A stretch of DNA of 64,000 bases from NCBI RefSeq assembly GCF_018991925.1, contig NW_024744357.1, positions 2,544,046 through 2,608,045 of the forward strand. The letters are read 5' to 3'. The stretch's first letter is position 1, and every line of letters starts with the position of its first letter. The position numbers were made by a program, and so were the translations under genes. Under the pieces are notes generated by a model. That model saw only the letters and a program-made list of their open reading frames with translations, was not told the origin of the DNA and did no database searches. Of the stretch, positions 55,120-64,000 are shown piece after piece. The stretch comes from Homarus americanus. Taxonomy: Eukaryota > Arthropoda > Malacostraca > Decapoda > Nephropidae.

Positions 55120-55840
55120 CAAGGCTAACATGTACGCCCGAGATGAGTCGACGGCCAGGAGGGGTCTAATGAGATAGTTGTGTCCTCCACTATGTTAACA
55201 CACCCAAGTGCCTCCAGAGGTGGAAAATGTGGTGATCTTTAGTGATAACTGTGCTGGGCCAAATAAAATCATCAACTTTGTGCTCACCTGCATCCACCTC
55301 ATTCACTCAAACTGCTTCAAGGAGGTCAAACCCATCTTCATGATCCCTGGCCACTCATACCTTCCCTAACAGACACTTAGCCACATGGAGAAACACCTTA
55401 AGAACATCTACAACACGGACCAGTAGTGCACACACATTAAGGCATGTCATAAAACTTGTCCCTTCAATGTAATCAAGATGAAGAGTGACAACTTTAAAGA
55501 TCTGATTGTGATGCAGCAGGCCATTACAAAGTGGCAAGAGCTGGGGATCAAGTTTAGTGATGCAAAGTCTTCACCTAATCCTCTGACTACAAGCAGGGGT
55601 ATGCTATTCAGAATTGCCTACCACAGTAACAACATAAAGGTGAAGTTACAGAAGGGGAGGGGCCAACATTATGAATCTCGGTTGTTTGACCTCCTATCCA
55701 TTGATTTACCACCAAAGTATACAAAAACTGTCGAGCTCTCAAAGACATTGCAGTCCTCATGAATTACATTCTGTCCATCTACAAGCTATATCATGGGGTT
55801 ATCATAGAGAGACAAAGACACAGCAAGTGTAGTGGAGGAG
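55120..55840 (+). pseudogene. Transposase-like ORF remnant of unknown family
   Basis: Interrupted frames read VVIFSDNCAGPNKIINFVLT, IFMIPGHSYLP, then KSDNFKDLIVMQQAITKWQE and FRIAYHSNNIKVKLQKGRGQ. An SDxCxGxN box followed by PGHSY is a signature of a widespread unnamed invertebrate repeat protein that looks RNase H-like. Stops occur after the PGHSYLP segment and twice more. I do not know its superfamily. It begins about 30 bp after the MITE at 54762-55088. Confidence 0.5.
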
Positions 55841-56427
55841 ATGCTGGAGTACTAGCCCCCCCCATACACCTATCCTGGGCTGGTGATTATTACATTAACA
55901 TTTGTTGAATAAATATTGATGGTTATTAATCACTTACTGGTTGTTTTTCAGTGACCTTCTAAAATAAACATGACCTAATGACTATTCAGACTTTAATGAC
56001 ACAAGATTTTGCACTGTACAGTACTGGACTTAAAACCAAATAAAATTATCTATCCTTTGTTTATCTCCAAACATGATTTTTGCACAGACCTCTTGTGTTC
56101 CACTGAGCACCTCATTCAGTGCTGGAGAAAATTAATGATAAACTAAAATCAAAATGACGGAAAAAATAGAAAGAAAAACAACCCAAAAGGAAATGACAAG
56201 AATTAAGAAACCTCCAAAAGAGAGAGGAGGCCAATCTCCTCCCAAAACAGTCTCACCCCCACCCCCCGGCATCATGACTCCTCCCCAACACCCCAGAGAG
56301 AGATTAAGAACCACCCCTCCTATGGTACCGGGAGAGGAACTGATGCCGCCCTCACAGAGAACATGCGCATTAATCCTCACACTTCATGGACTGGGTCTTA
56401 GTAATGGGGAGATTACTAGGTGACAAC
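55841..56427. other. Upstream tetraspanin intron; open frames only
   Basis: 56132-56380 is open on both strands because it is purine/pyrimidine biased. On the minus strand it reads GGFLILVISFWVVF, faintly like the TM2 exon. Not called as an exon. Confidence 0.35.
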
Positions 56428-56475
56428 TGGCAACTCTAGAAAGCAGTGCTACCAACATATACCATAACTCAAGCT
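56428..56475. repeat. Uninterrupted fragment of the Tc1-like element (empty-site relative)
   Basis: TGGCAACTCTAGAAAGCAGT then GCTACCAACATATACCATAA matches both sides of the insertion at 22562-23458 joined across a single TATA, so it shows the target before insertion. Confidence 0.7.
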
Positions 56476-56756
56476 ACATATTTTATCTGCTTTTGTTGAG
56501 TGTACACACTCAACAAAAAAATTCTTGAACACCTGAGCACAATGGATGTGAGAATGAGCTGAATGGGACTTGTCATCTTAGAATGGTTTCAGATTCTTTG
56601 TTAATTTTTCAGATTGCATAGTGCTCATAGCGTTCGAGAAGTTTTTGGTGAGAGTGTATTAAGAAAATGAAATATTGATAATTTTTCTTTGTTTTAAAGG
56701 TTTATAATCTTATTTTATAGGCTTAATTAAGAAAATCATGAAATTTGCAGTTGAAC

Positions 56757-56977
56757 ATTCCCATTCCCGTTATCCAGAAAAATTTTTGCATTATGCATAA
56801 ATTCATCCTTGGAATTAACTCCCAGACCAGGAACAAAATTGAAGAGATATTCTGGAATTTTTCAGAAAATGCACCGATTTTTTACATCAAAAAATTGTTC
56901 CCAAACCCAGAATAAAGAGAAATTTTCAGGAAAAATTCTTCGCAAATTTCAATTCCGGCCAATGGAGATGTTACTGA
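56757..56977. mobile_element. Partial copy of the 54762 MITE family
   Basis: CCCGTTATCCAGAAAAATTT on the left, and TTCAATTCCGGCCAATGGAG then ATGTTACTG on the right, parallel 54762-55088. Confidence 0.55.
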
Positions 56978-56979
56978 CA

Positions 56980-58160
56980 CAATGAAACCTCAAAGATTCG
57001 AACCTGGTAAATACGGATTTTGGAATATTTGGAAGAAAAATTTGGGGTTCTGTGGGTTAAGAAGCCTCCCTAAGAAGCATTCCCAAAACAGAGCAAAGAT
57101 CATCTTAGGCCCGTGTAACTAAGATGTCAGGGTGCGGGACACAGGTGCCCGAGGAGGTGGGAAACAAACAGAGATGTCAATTGTTGTTTGTGGGAATATT
57201 ATCTAATTCACTCTAGTAATGATACTGTACAATGTTTCTTATTATGTAATCGCAGGTAAATGCATGGATTATATAATTTGTTTATCAATGTGCCCGTCAC
57301 CTTTTTAAAATTAGACTAGGTACAAGAAATGTACAGTACTTCTGCCATACATATTTCGATCATACGCCTGGCAGTGACTGCTAGTTGAGCGTTGTCTGCT
57401 GCAGTGCTGTTGTAACTCTCCTTGCCCCCTGCCATATTTCACTAGATTTACTATTACTGTATTATTAGTATTTACTGATATAATAGTGCTTTATAGTGAA
57501 TGATCATGGCATTGTAGCCAGGTTAGACTCGTCTCTGTAACCACCAGGCTACTGGGCCAAGCTGTACGGTGTTAAGGTTGTTTTTCAACTAGTATTTTCA
57601 AGTATTTTTACATAGTTACATGCACACACTATCGTACATACATACTGTGAAAAAAAGTAAATGAAATAATTGTATTAAGGACAAACAGGTAAAGGGAATA
57701 TACATTTCTTTGCACATGAGTTAGCTGGCTCAGTGAGGAGGCAGGAGAGCGCAGAGTTTAGAGGGTGGGGAGCGTTGCTAGGGATCCAACATCCCACCTG
57801 GTCTCCGTTACTATGGTGAAGCAGCGACCGTGATAGTCTTTCACTTGGCTTTTATTTACTGATTTGGCAGTACAGTATTTTTTTGTAACTTATTTGTTGG
57901 TATTATTTTTATTTAATCCTTACATTTCATGGTACTGTATATATTATTTAAGAAAACTGTGGCTACAGGAGGGAAATAAACACAAAAGTTTTTCCTATAT
58001 AAACCGATAAATTTCTTTAATATTCTGTACTGTATTTTTGTTTCTTTTTATATTAAATTTATCTTTTTAAACATTTAGTACATTTGCTGGAAGATATGGA
58101 CAACCAGCTTTTTTGGACAGGTGGTCCCCCCTTTTAGTCCAGATCTTCGAGGGTTCACTG
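56980..58160. mobile_element. Tigger-like element (AACCCTCGAAGAT family), 1.18 kb
   Basis: Left CAATGAAACCTCAAAGATTC and right reversed CAGTGAACCCTCGAAGATCT; TA follows the right end. The interior 57605-57835 is shared with 10690-10900. No transposase gene. It lies directly against the 56757 MITE fragment. Confidence 0.75.
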
Positions 58161-58960
58161 TACAGTACTTTCATCCGATTACTAAATGAAAACTCAAAAT
58201 GCAATAAACTGTATGTGTCTTATTTTCAGTGGACATACATAGGCAAACTGTACTCCAAGCTTTGTCAATAAATTTGTTATTTAACTAAAAAAAAAATCTA
58301 CAATTTATGATGTGTACAGTACTCATATCCTTGAACACAGGGTTTGTAAATTAAGCAACTATATCATACTATAGATTAAAAGGCTGTAGTCATATGCCAT
58401 GATACAAATCCAATAAAAATATGGTGATAGCACTTATCACAAATTTTTACATGGCTATCATATCTTTCACAATCTTAAATTATTACATCAGAACACCCTC
58501 ACTATGAACAGGGTACAAACCACTGCTTCAAAAGACATAAACCAAGAGTTCCAACATCTGTGTCAACCCTTGGAAGCCATATTAAGAGATTATATAAATG
58601 TTAGTAGGCTTCCCAGCTCTTACAGTTCCACCTAGCTATGTATACTACACTAGGACACTTCCTGGTGTTTAAGATTTTTATAACAGACATTACACAGGAC
58701 TCCTGCCAATGACAAACTGCTTTATTCGGTTTCAAATAATTTGCAACAATCATAAATGTATAGTACATGTAATGTGAACTCTACCAAGGTTACACTATCT
58801 GGGAATGCCAATTGTATATTCATTTTATAAAAGCAGTATCGTATAACTTTCAAGCAAAGTATTGTTCTCGCACTAGGACATTGGGGATAAGGATTAAGGA
58901 ACTTCTTTTGGTTAATATTGATGACATACCTGTCACAGCTAATTGTTTTTATGGATATTT
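58161..58960. other. Nothing recognised
   Basis: AT-rich, no gene or element ends. Confidence 0.35.
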
Positions 58961-59115
58961 TATTATATTTTCACCATGAAGTTCATACAAGATATTGATT
59001 TCTTGGGCAAATGCTTCATTTGGTAGATAATTAAGCCCCTCGGCTCGATTTTGCCTTCCGCTAAGTGTATGTTTACGAGACGCTCGGTCCAAGCATTTTC
59101 TCCATGTCCACAAAA
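58961..59115 (-). CDS. Possible terminal exon of an unrecognised gene
   Basis: On the minus strand GTAATTTTAG is followed by an open frame: FLWTWRKCLDRASRKHTLSG, RQNRAEGLNYLPNEAFAQEI and NILYELHGENIIKYP, then TAA. Base composition and codon use look like coding sequence and differ from the AT-rich surroundings. I do not recognise the protein and see no partner exon. It could be the last exon of a small gene inside the upstream tetraspanin intron, or a retroposed fragment. Confidence 0.35.
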
Positions 59116-60220
59116 AACCTAAAATTACACCATATCTAAGTAAGTGCTATACAGTATGTTTAATATGCTGGGGCATAAAGTTAGGTAGGTTTCTTAGATT
59201 AGGTTGGAGCGGTCTTCTAACAAAACTTTGGCTGCTGTGCTTCTTATCACCATAGGTTAGGATAAGTTTAATTTAGAAATACCTATAACCCCATTGTAAC
59301 ACATTTGCTCAAACTACGACAGTGTCTGATGCAAAAGATAGTGAAAGTGAGGCATTTTTAAAATAATTTTCGATGAAAAATATGCAAAAGGTATGTCATC
59401 AACAATTACCTTTCTTTCCACCTACCGGTAGCTTATACAATACACTGAAGTATAAACTCAGTAGTGTCAGTGTCTTGCCACAGCTTCACTAGCAATCCTG
59501 CGAGCCATGATAACCAAAGTACTGCCATACTGTATATTATATATACGTACAGTATATATGTCACGTTCAGCTACACTGAAGTGAACCACTCTTTATACAA
59601 TACAGACTACATGTTGCTTTTAGTTTATGTTTATAAACTGACCAGGTCTGGTATATGAATCCCTAATATGTCAAGTGTCAGCACCTATGGAATCTTGGGA
59701 ATTTTGGTCAATTTATAGTAAACATAATTCGATGTTGGAATTTTTTTTTATATTGCTAATGATAAATTCAAACCAAAAAAACAAGACAATTTTCATGTAT
59801 GACACTTTCGGTGGTTTTTACTCATAACCAAGATATTGGGAGTTGAGAACCCCAAAACTACAAGAATAACTATTATTGTATTGCATTTGTTGCCACCAAC
59901 CAAATCTTGTGATGTTAACCATGTATTACTAAGTTATCCTAACCAACCAAACCGACCTAACCTTATCTAACTTCCTAACCAGGGGGTGATTCCCTCTAGA
60001 CCCCACCAACATATTAAATATCTGTTCTAGGTCATTTGTGAGGGAAATATCACAGAAGAAAAGTGCCTTAGAATTGTCTAACCTATTGTTAGCAAAGAAA
60101 AAATCACAAGATTAAGTCAATGGCAACAAATACAATAACTACTTCGATTATTAAATAATCTAAGCTAGAAATTTTCTAGTACAGTAATTTTCTTATTTTC
60201 AACTCATGATATCGCAGTTA
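59116..60220. other. Nothing recognised
   Basis: No gene. Contains AACCAACCAAACCGACCTAA and CCTTATCTAAC near 59940-59970, a degenerate (CCTAA)-like string. Confidence 0.35.
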
Positions 60221-60684
60221 CAGGCATGGATATCAATTCACTGGAGTCGATGCAGCGAAGAATGGCAAAAATGATTCCAGGACTTAGAAACCTAACATAT
60301 CAAGATAGGTTAAAGAAACTAAACTTGCATTCCCTAGAAAGACGAAGAGTGCGGGCAGATATGATAGAAGTATTTAAGTGGGTGAAAGGAATCAATAAAG
60401 GGGATATAGATAAAGTTCTTATAATATCCGAGCAGGATAGGACTTGTCGCAACGGATTTAAGTTGGATAAGTTTAGGTTTAGGAGGGAGATAGGAAGGAA
60501 CCGGTTCACAAATAGGGTGGTGGAGTGGAACAAGCTTAGCAACTTTGTAGTAAGTGCTGGAACGCTGGAAAGTTTTAAAGGGAGGCTAGATAGATTCATG
60601 GATGATAGAGTGGTAGTAACTCTCGACTGGAGCTGCCATGCACAGGCCACCCGGCCTATTGCAGACTCCTTATGTTCTTATGCA
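60221..60684 (+). mobile_element. CR1-like LINE 3' fragment, plus strand
   Basis: MDINSLESMQRRMAKMIPGL, RNLTYQDRLKKLNLHSLERR, NGFKLDKFRFRREIGRNRFT and NRVVEWNKLSNFVVSAGTLE are the RT thumb and C-terminal tail of the same family as 60732-64000. It ends with CTTATGTTCTTATG, the usual tail of that family. The 5' truncation point is at about 60221. Confidence 0.85.
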
Positions 60685-60797
60685 AGAAAAGTGTCACAGA
60701 AGAAAATAATCTCGTTTTGTCTGACGGAAATGAACATAAGAACATAAGAATGGAGGAAACTGCAGCGGGCCTATTGGCCCATACTGGGCAGTCCCGT

Positions 60798-61715
60798 TTA
60801 CACCCAACCCCTATTGCTCATATGAGCATCCAACCTATGTTTGAAGCAATTCAACGTATTCGAGTTAATGATGATATTTGGTAACTTGTTCCATTCATCC
60901 ACTACTCTGTTTCCAAACCAGTGTTTACCGATTTCACGCCTAAATCTAAATTTGTCTAATTTAAAACCATTGTTACGAGTTAAGCTCCTGGTTGGATAAT
61001 TTGAGTACCTTTGTAATGTCCCTTTGTTTAGCCCTGCCTTCCACTTATACACCTCTATCAGGTCGCCCCTCGCTCTACGTCTCTCGAGGGAGTGCAAATT
61101 AAGATGCTTTAACCTGTCTCTATACTCAAGGTTCCTAATGCCCGGGATTAGTCTTGTCATTCTCCTCTGAATTCTTTCCAAGGATTCTATATCCATTCTG
61201 TAATACGGTGACCAGAACTGAACTGCGTAATCCAGGTGTGGTCTCACAAGAGCAAGATACAGTTTTAGGATGACCTCGCTAGTCTTGTAACTAACACTCC
61301 TTTGTATGAACCCAAGTACTTTATTAGCCTTGTTACGAGCAAAAACACTTTGTTTACTTGGCTTAAGGTTCCTACTTATCATTACTCCTAAATCTCTCTC
61401 GCAGTCGGATTTCTCTATGGCATCGTTGTTCATCTGGTATCTGGTTTCCCTGTTTACATCTCCTATACTGAGTACTTTACATTTGTCGACGTTGAATTTC
61501 ATCTGCCATTTTTCAGACCATTCGAAAAATTTGTTTAGATCTTCCTGTAGTTTTGCCGAGTCCTCGTCAGATTTAATAACACGTCCTATTTTAGTGTCAT
61601 CAGCAAATTTACTTATGTTGCTGTCTATGCCGATATCTATGTCGTTTATGTATATAATAAATAATAATGGTCCAAGTACTGAGCCTTGGGAACTCCACTT
61701 GTGACGTTGCTCCAA
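60798..61715 (-). pseudogene. LINE ORF2: RT catalytic and C-terminal part
   Basis: QGSVLGPLLFIIYINDIDIG is RT motif 4, ISKFADDTKIG holds the catalytic F-A-D-D, followed by LQEDLNKFFEWSEKWQMKFN, RDLGVMISRNLKPSKQ, SYKTSEVILKLYLALVRPHL and the tail SLERRRARGDLIEVYKWKAG and IGKHWFGNRVVDEWNKLPNI. This 305-codon stretch is open, but the frame is broken upstream near 61720-61817. Confidence 0.88.
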
Positions 61716-61816
61716 TGGGACTTAGTGCCGTTAATGCTCACTCGCTGTTTCCTGTCCTGTAACCACGCCCTAATCCATTTAAGGATGTACCTTTGATATG
61801 ACTTCTACCTTTCTAA

Positions 61817-62494
61817 TTAGTCTTTGTAGGGGACTCTGTCAAAGGCTTTGCTAAAGTCGAGATATACCACATCATAATTGTGCCCCTCGTCCACCGATTC
61901 GAAAACTGATGAAAAGAATGTTAATAGATTAGTTAGCAAGAATCCGCTTGTGAAGCCATGCTGGGAATCATTGATCAATCTGTGCTTCTCCAGGTGGTTT
62001 CGAATAGAGTTTGAAATGATTGCTTCCAGTAATTTGCCTACTATTGATGTTAGACTGATTGGGCGGTAGTTAGAGGATAGTGATCTATCCTCCTTCTTGA
62101 AAATCGGTATTACATTCGCTATCCTCCAGGATTCTGGTACTACACCTGTTTTTAAGGACATGTTAAACAACTTTGCTAAGGGCATACTAAGCTCTTCCTT
62201 ACATTCCTTTAATACTCTGGCAAATATCTCATCGGGACCAGGTGACTTATTAGGCTTTAGTTTGTCTATTTGCTTACTAACATCGTTACTAGTCACTACA
62301 ATCTCACTTAATTTGTTTTCTTCACTATCTCTGAATAGAGTCGGTGCCTCGGGTATCATGTTTAAATTTTCGGTGGTGAAAACTGTTGAAAAATATTTAC
62401 TCAAATTATTGCTCATTTCTCCGTCGTTATCAGTGAGCTCGCCGGAGTCTGACCGTATTGGTCCAATCTTTTCTCGTGTTTTAGTTTGATACAT
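61817..62494 (-). pseudogene. LINE ORF2: RT N-terminal part
   Basis: MYQTKTREKIGPIRSDSGEL, KPNKSPGPDEIFARVLKECK, NVIPIFKKEDRSLSSNYRPI, SLTSIVGKLLEAII and VVYLDFSKAFDRVPYKD with the first catalytic aspartate of the RT. It ends at a stop where the next motif should follow (LxxW). Confidence 0.88.
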
Positions 62495-63560
62495 TTGGTA
62501 GAATCCTTTGGGGTTTGTCTTCGCCTCCCTTGTTATCCTTACCTCATTATTCCTCTTTGCTCTCCTTATCTACGGTTTTAACCCCCTGCTACGCTAATAC
62601 CCTACTTAATAGTCGAGGTGAATTTATACATTTATCCTTCTACCTATAGCCTTCCTTTGGCCAATGATGTTCTTTAAATAATTATTTATCCATTTAGGGT
62701 CATTGTTGATACGATCTGAGTTTTTGTATGGTCAGATCTCATATCAGGTCGATGGCATCTGTCAGGTTCACGGCCAGCGCCAACCACCCTCTCTCTCTCA
62801 GCTGCCTCTTTAAACCTGTCAAAAGCTTCGGTTCTTCTGAAATCTGGTAATTTAGTGGAATTTTCCTTGGCGCCTGCCCTGAAAAATCTAACTGGGATTA
62901 ATTTCTGTGTGATCGCTGTTTGCAAGTTCGCTCTCTACCTCGACATTGCTAATGAGGCTTTCTGTCTGACAGAACCAAATCCAGTATATTATTACCCCGC
63001 AGGGTTCGGGTTATATGTTTAATTTTGCAGTCACAGTCCTGACTCGGTGAAAATCCTGATTCTGAGTTACCCGTAAGGTCAGTCCAATCTATTTGGCCAA
63101 GGTTATCGCTTACTATACAGACTTTGTTGTATGGAAGCCCCATGAGATTTACATTCCAGATAAGTCAGCCATTGACGCCATCAAGATTGGGGGTCTATAT
63201 ATTACCACTTCCTGTGATTAATTTTTCCTAATCACGCTAATTCTATCCAAATTGTTTCGTATTCCTTTCTCAAGTATTATTTCCTTTATTTATTTCACAC
63301 TTCAGATTATCCCTAACATAGATTGGTACCCACCTCCTTTCCTGGTCTGCCTATCGGTATGGAAACAGTTTGTAACCCGCAATTTGTATTCACTGGTAAT
63401 TCAATGCGGTTCAGGTTGATCCATGTTTCAGTGAATGCAATTATATCGATTTCTTCGGTACATACCAAGGCCGTAATATCATCCATTTTGTTTCTCATAC
63501 TTCTAATGTTAGCGTAGTATACATTTAAGTTAGTCGTGTTCTGAGTCCTCCCCTTACCGC
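62495..63560 (-). pseudogene. LINE ORF2: endonuclease region, broken
   Basis: YYANIRSMRNKMDDITALVC, IDIIAFTETWIN (the glutamate of the AP-endonuclease ETW motif), SVSDNLGQIDWTDL-like segments, NNILDLVLSD and later FRRTEAFDRFKEAAERERVV are the endonuclease and linker in several frames. About ten stops. Confidence 0.75.
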
Positions 63561-63659
63561 GTTTAGTTTTAAACTCCCTCTGTCTAATTTAGTTTTGTCA
63601 TCATTCCTAACACTATTTCCCTGTAATCTTTCGCCTTGTTTACCCGCTCCCACTGCAGT

Positions 63660-64000
63660 CTCCTCCACCCCCGTGCCCATATGTTCTCTTAGCAGTTTAA
63701 AGACTTCGATATCTTTTGAACTGCCCCCTCTAGAGTCCCAGCCAGGGTTGCTACTCCATCCCTAGACAGGTGCACCCCATCCCTAGCATAAAGGTCCCTT
63801 CTGCCAGTTGTCCCAGTTGTCAATGAATGGGACTGATATTGACTTGCAATATCTGTCAAGACGGCCGTTGACACCAACTGCCCTTGACAAACATTCACTG
63901 CCAACTCCCCTTCTAGGCAGGACACCGCATATGATAGGGATCCCTCCCTTAGTCCTAATACGATCTATGGCTGCCTTGAACTTATCAAGAAGTTCCTCGC
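63660..64000 (-). pseudogene. LINE ORF1: SGNH/esterase-like domain, partial
   Basis: EELLDKFKAAIDRIRTKGGI, PIICGVLPRRGVGSECLSRA and NGRLDRYCKSISVPFIDNWD, then after a frame change YARDGVHLSRDGVATLAGTL. DGVHLS is the catalytic Asp-His block of SGNH hydrolases, found in ORF1 of CR1/L2-type LINEs, where it is thought to help bind membranes or RNA. The nucleophile serine lies beyond the window. Confidence 0.7.

Larger units (their letters stand above)
60732..64000 (-). mobile_element. CR1-like LINE, near full length but decayed, running off the window
   Basis: From the right edge leftward on the minus strand the order is ORF1 with an SGNH/esterase-like domain, ORF2 endonuclease, RT and C-terminal tail, ending at GAACATAAGAACATAAGAA (the 8-9-bp tail repeat). 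More than 3.2 kb is present. Multiple stops and frame changes mark it as non-functional. Confidence 0.88.

Noticed and set aside
56132..56380. Relict or alternative tetraspanin TM2 exon on the minus strand (GGFLILVISFWVVF)
   Set aside because: Similarity to the real exon covers only about 30 bp (ATTCTTGTCATTTCCTT against ATTCTCGTCATCTCCTT). The CCG motif is absent and no splice sites fit, so probably chance in a pyrimidine-rich stretch.

Overview
The window looks like a piece of a large, repeat-rich arthropod genome, most plausibly a decapod crustacean. I infer this from intron-bearing genes with GT-AG junctions, AT-rich non-coding DNA, many Tigger/pogo, hAT, Tc1-like, piggyBac, DIRS and CR1-like elements, and two animal protein genes split by introns full of these elements. 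No bacterial genes, CRISPR arrays, rRNA or tRNA genes were seen. The species call is inference.

Gene 1 (+ strand, 740-20036) is the 3' part of a 4-hydroxybutyrate/acetyl-CoA transferase-type enzyme. Eight exons join in phase to 417 codons plus a TAG stop; the 5' end lies left of the window. Its second visible exon is followed 9 bp later by a 1.56-kb minisatellite of a ~30-bp unit. The unit is recognisably the end of that exon plus its own 5' splice site, copied about 50 times. The first eight units keep a GT donor in the same phase with no stop, so the array could supply alternative, in-frame 5' splice sites. This is the most unusual structure in the window.

Gene 2 (- strand, 52756-36515) is a CD63-like tetraspanin. 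Four exons are visible (224 codons), carrying TM2, TM3, the six-cysteine large extracellular loop, TM4 and a YxxPhi tail. The first exon(s) lie beyond 52756. Its last intron (36581-45415) holds remnants of a hAT, a piggyBac, a DIRS-type recombinase and a Tigger-like element with a 35-bp minisatellite.

Most of the rest is mobile DNA. CAG-ended, TA-flanked Tigger/pogo-type elements dominate. One carries an uninterrupted 637-residue transposase (16138-18844), one is frameshifted (31059-33719), and at least five are short derivatives. Several sit inside other elements: Tigger in hAT-MITE, Tigger in MITE, Tigger-like in Tc1-like (twice), hAT in hAT and probably piggyBac in hAT. A 2-kb element at 12394-14386 has a perfect 8-bp target duplication and a transposase-like pseudogene I can place only loosely with hAT. 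The right end (60732-64000) is a decayed CR1-like LINE on the minus strand, facing a second LINE fragment tail to tail.
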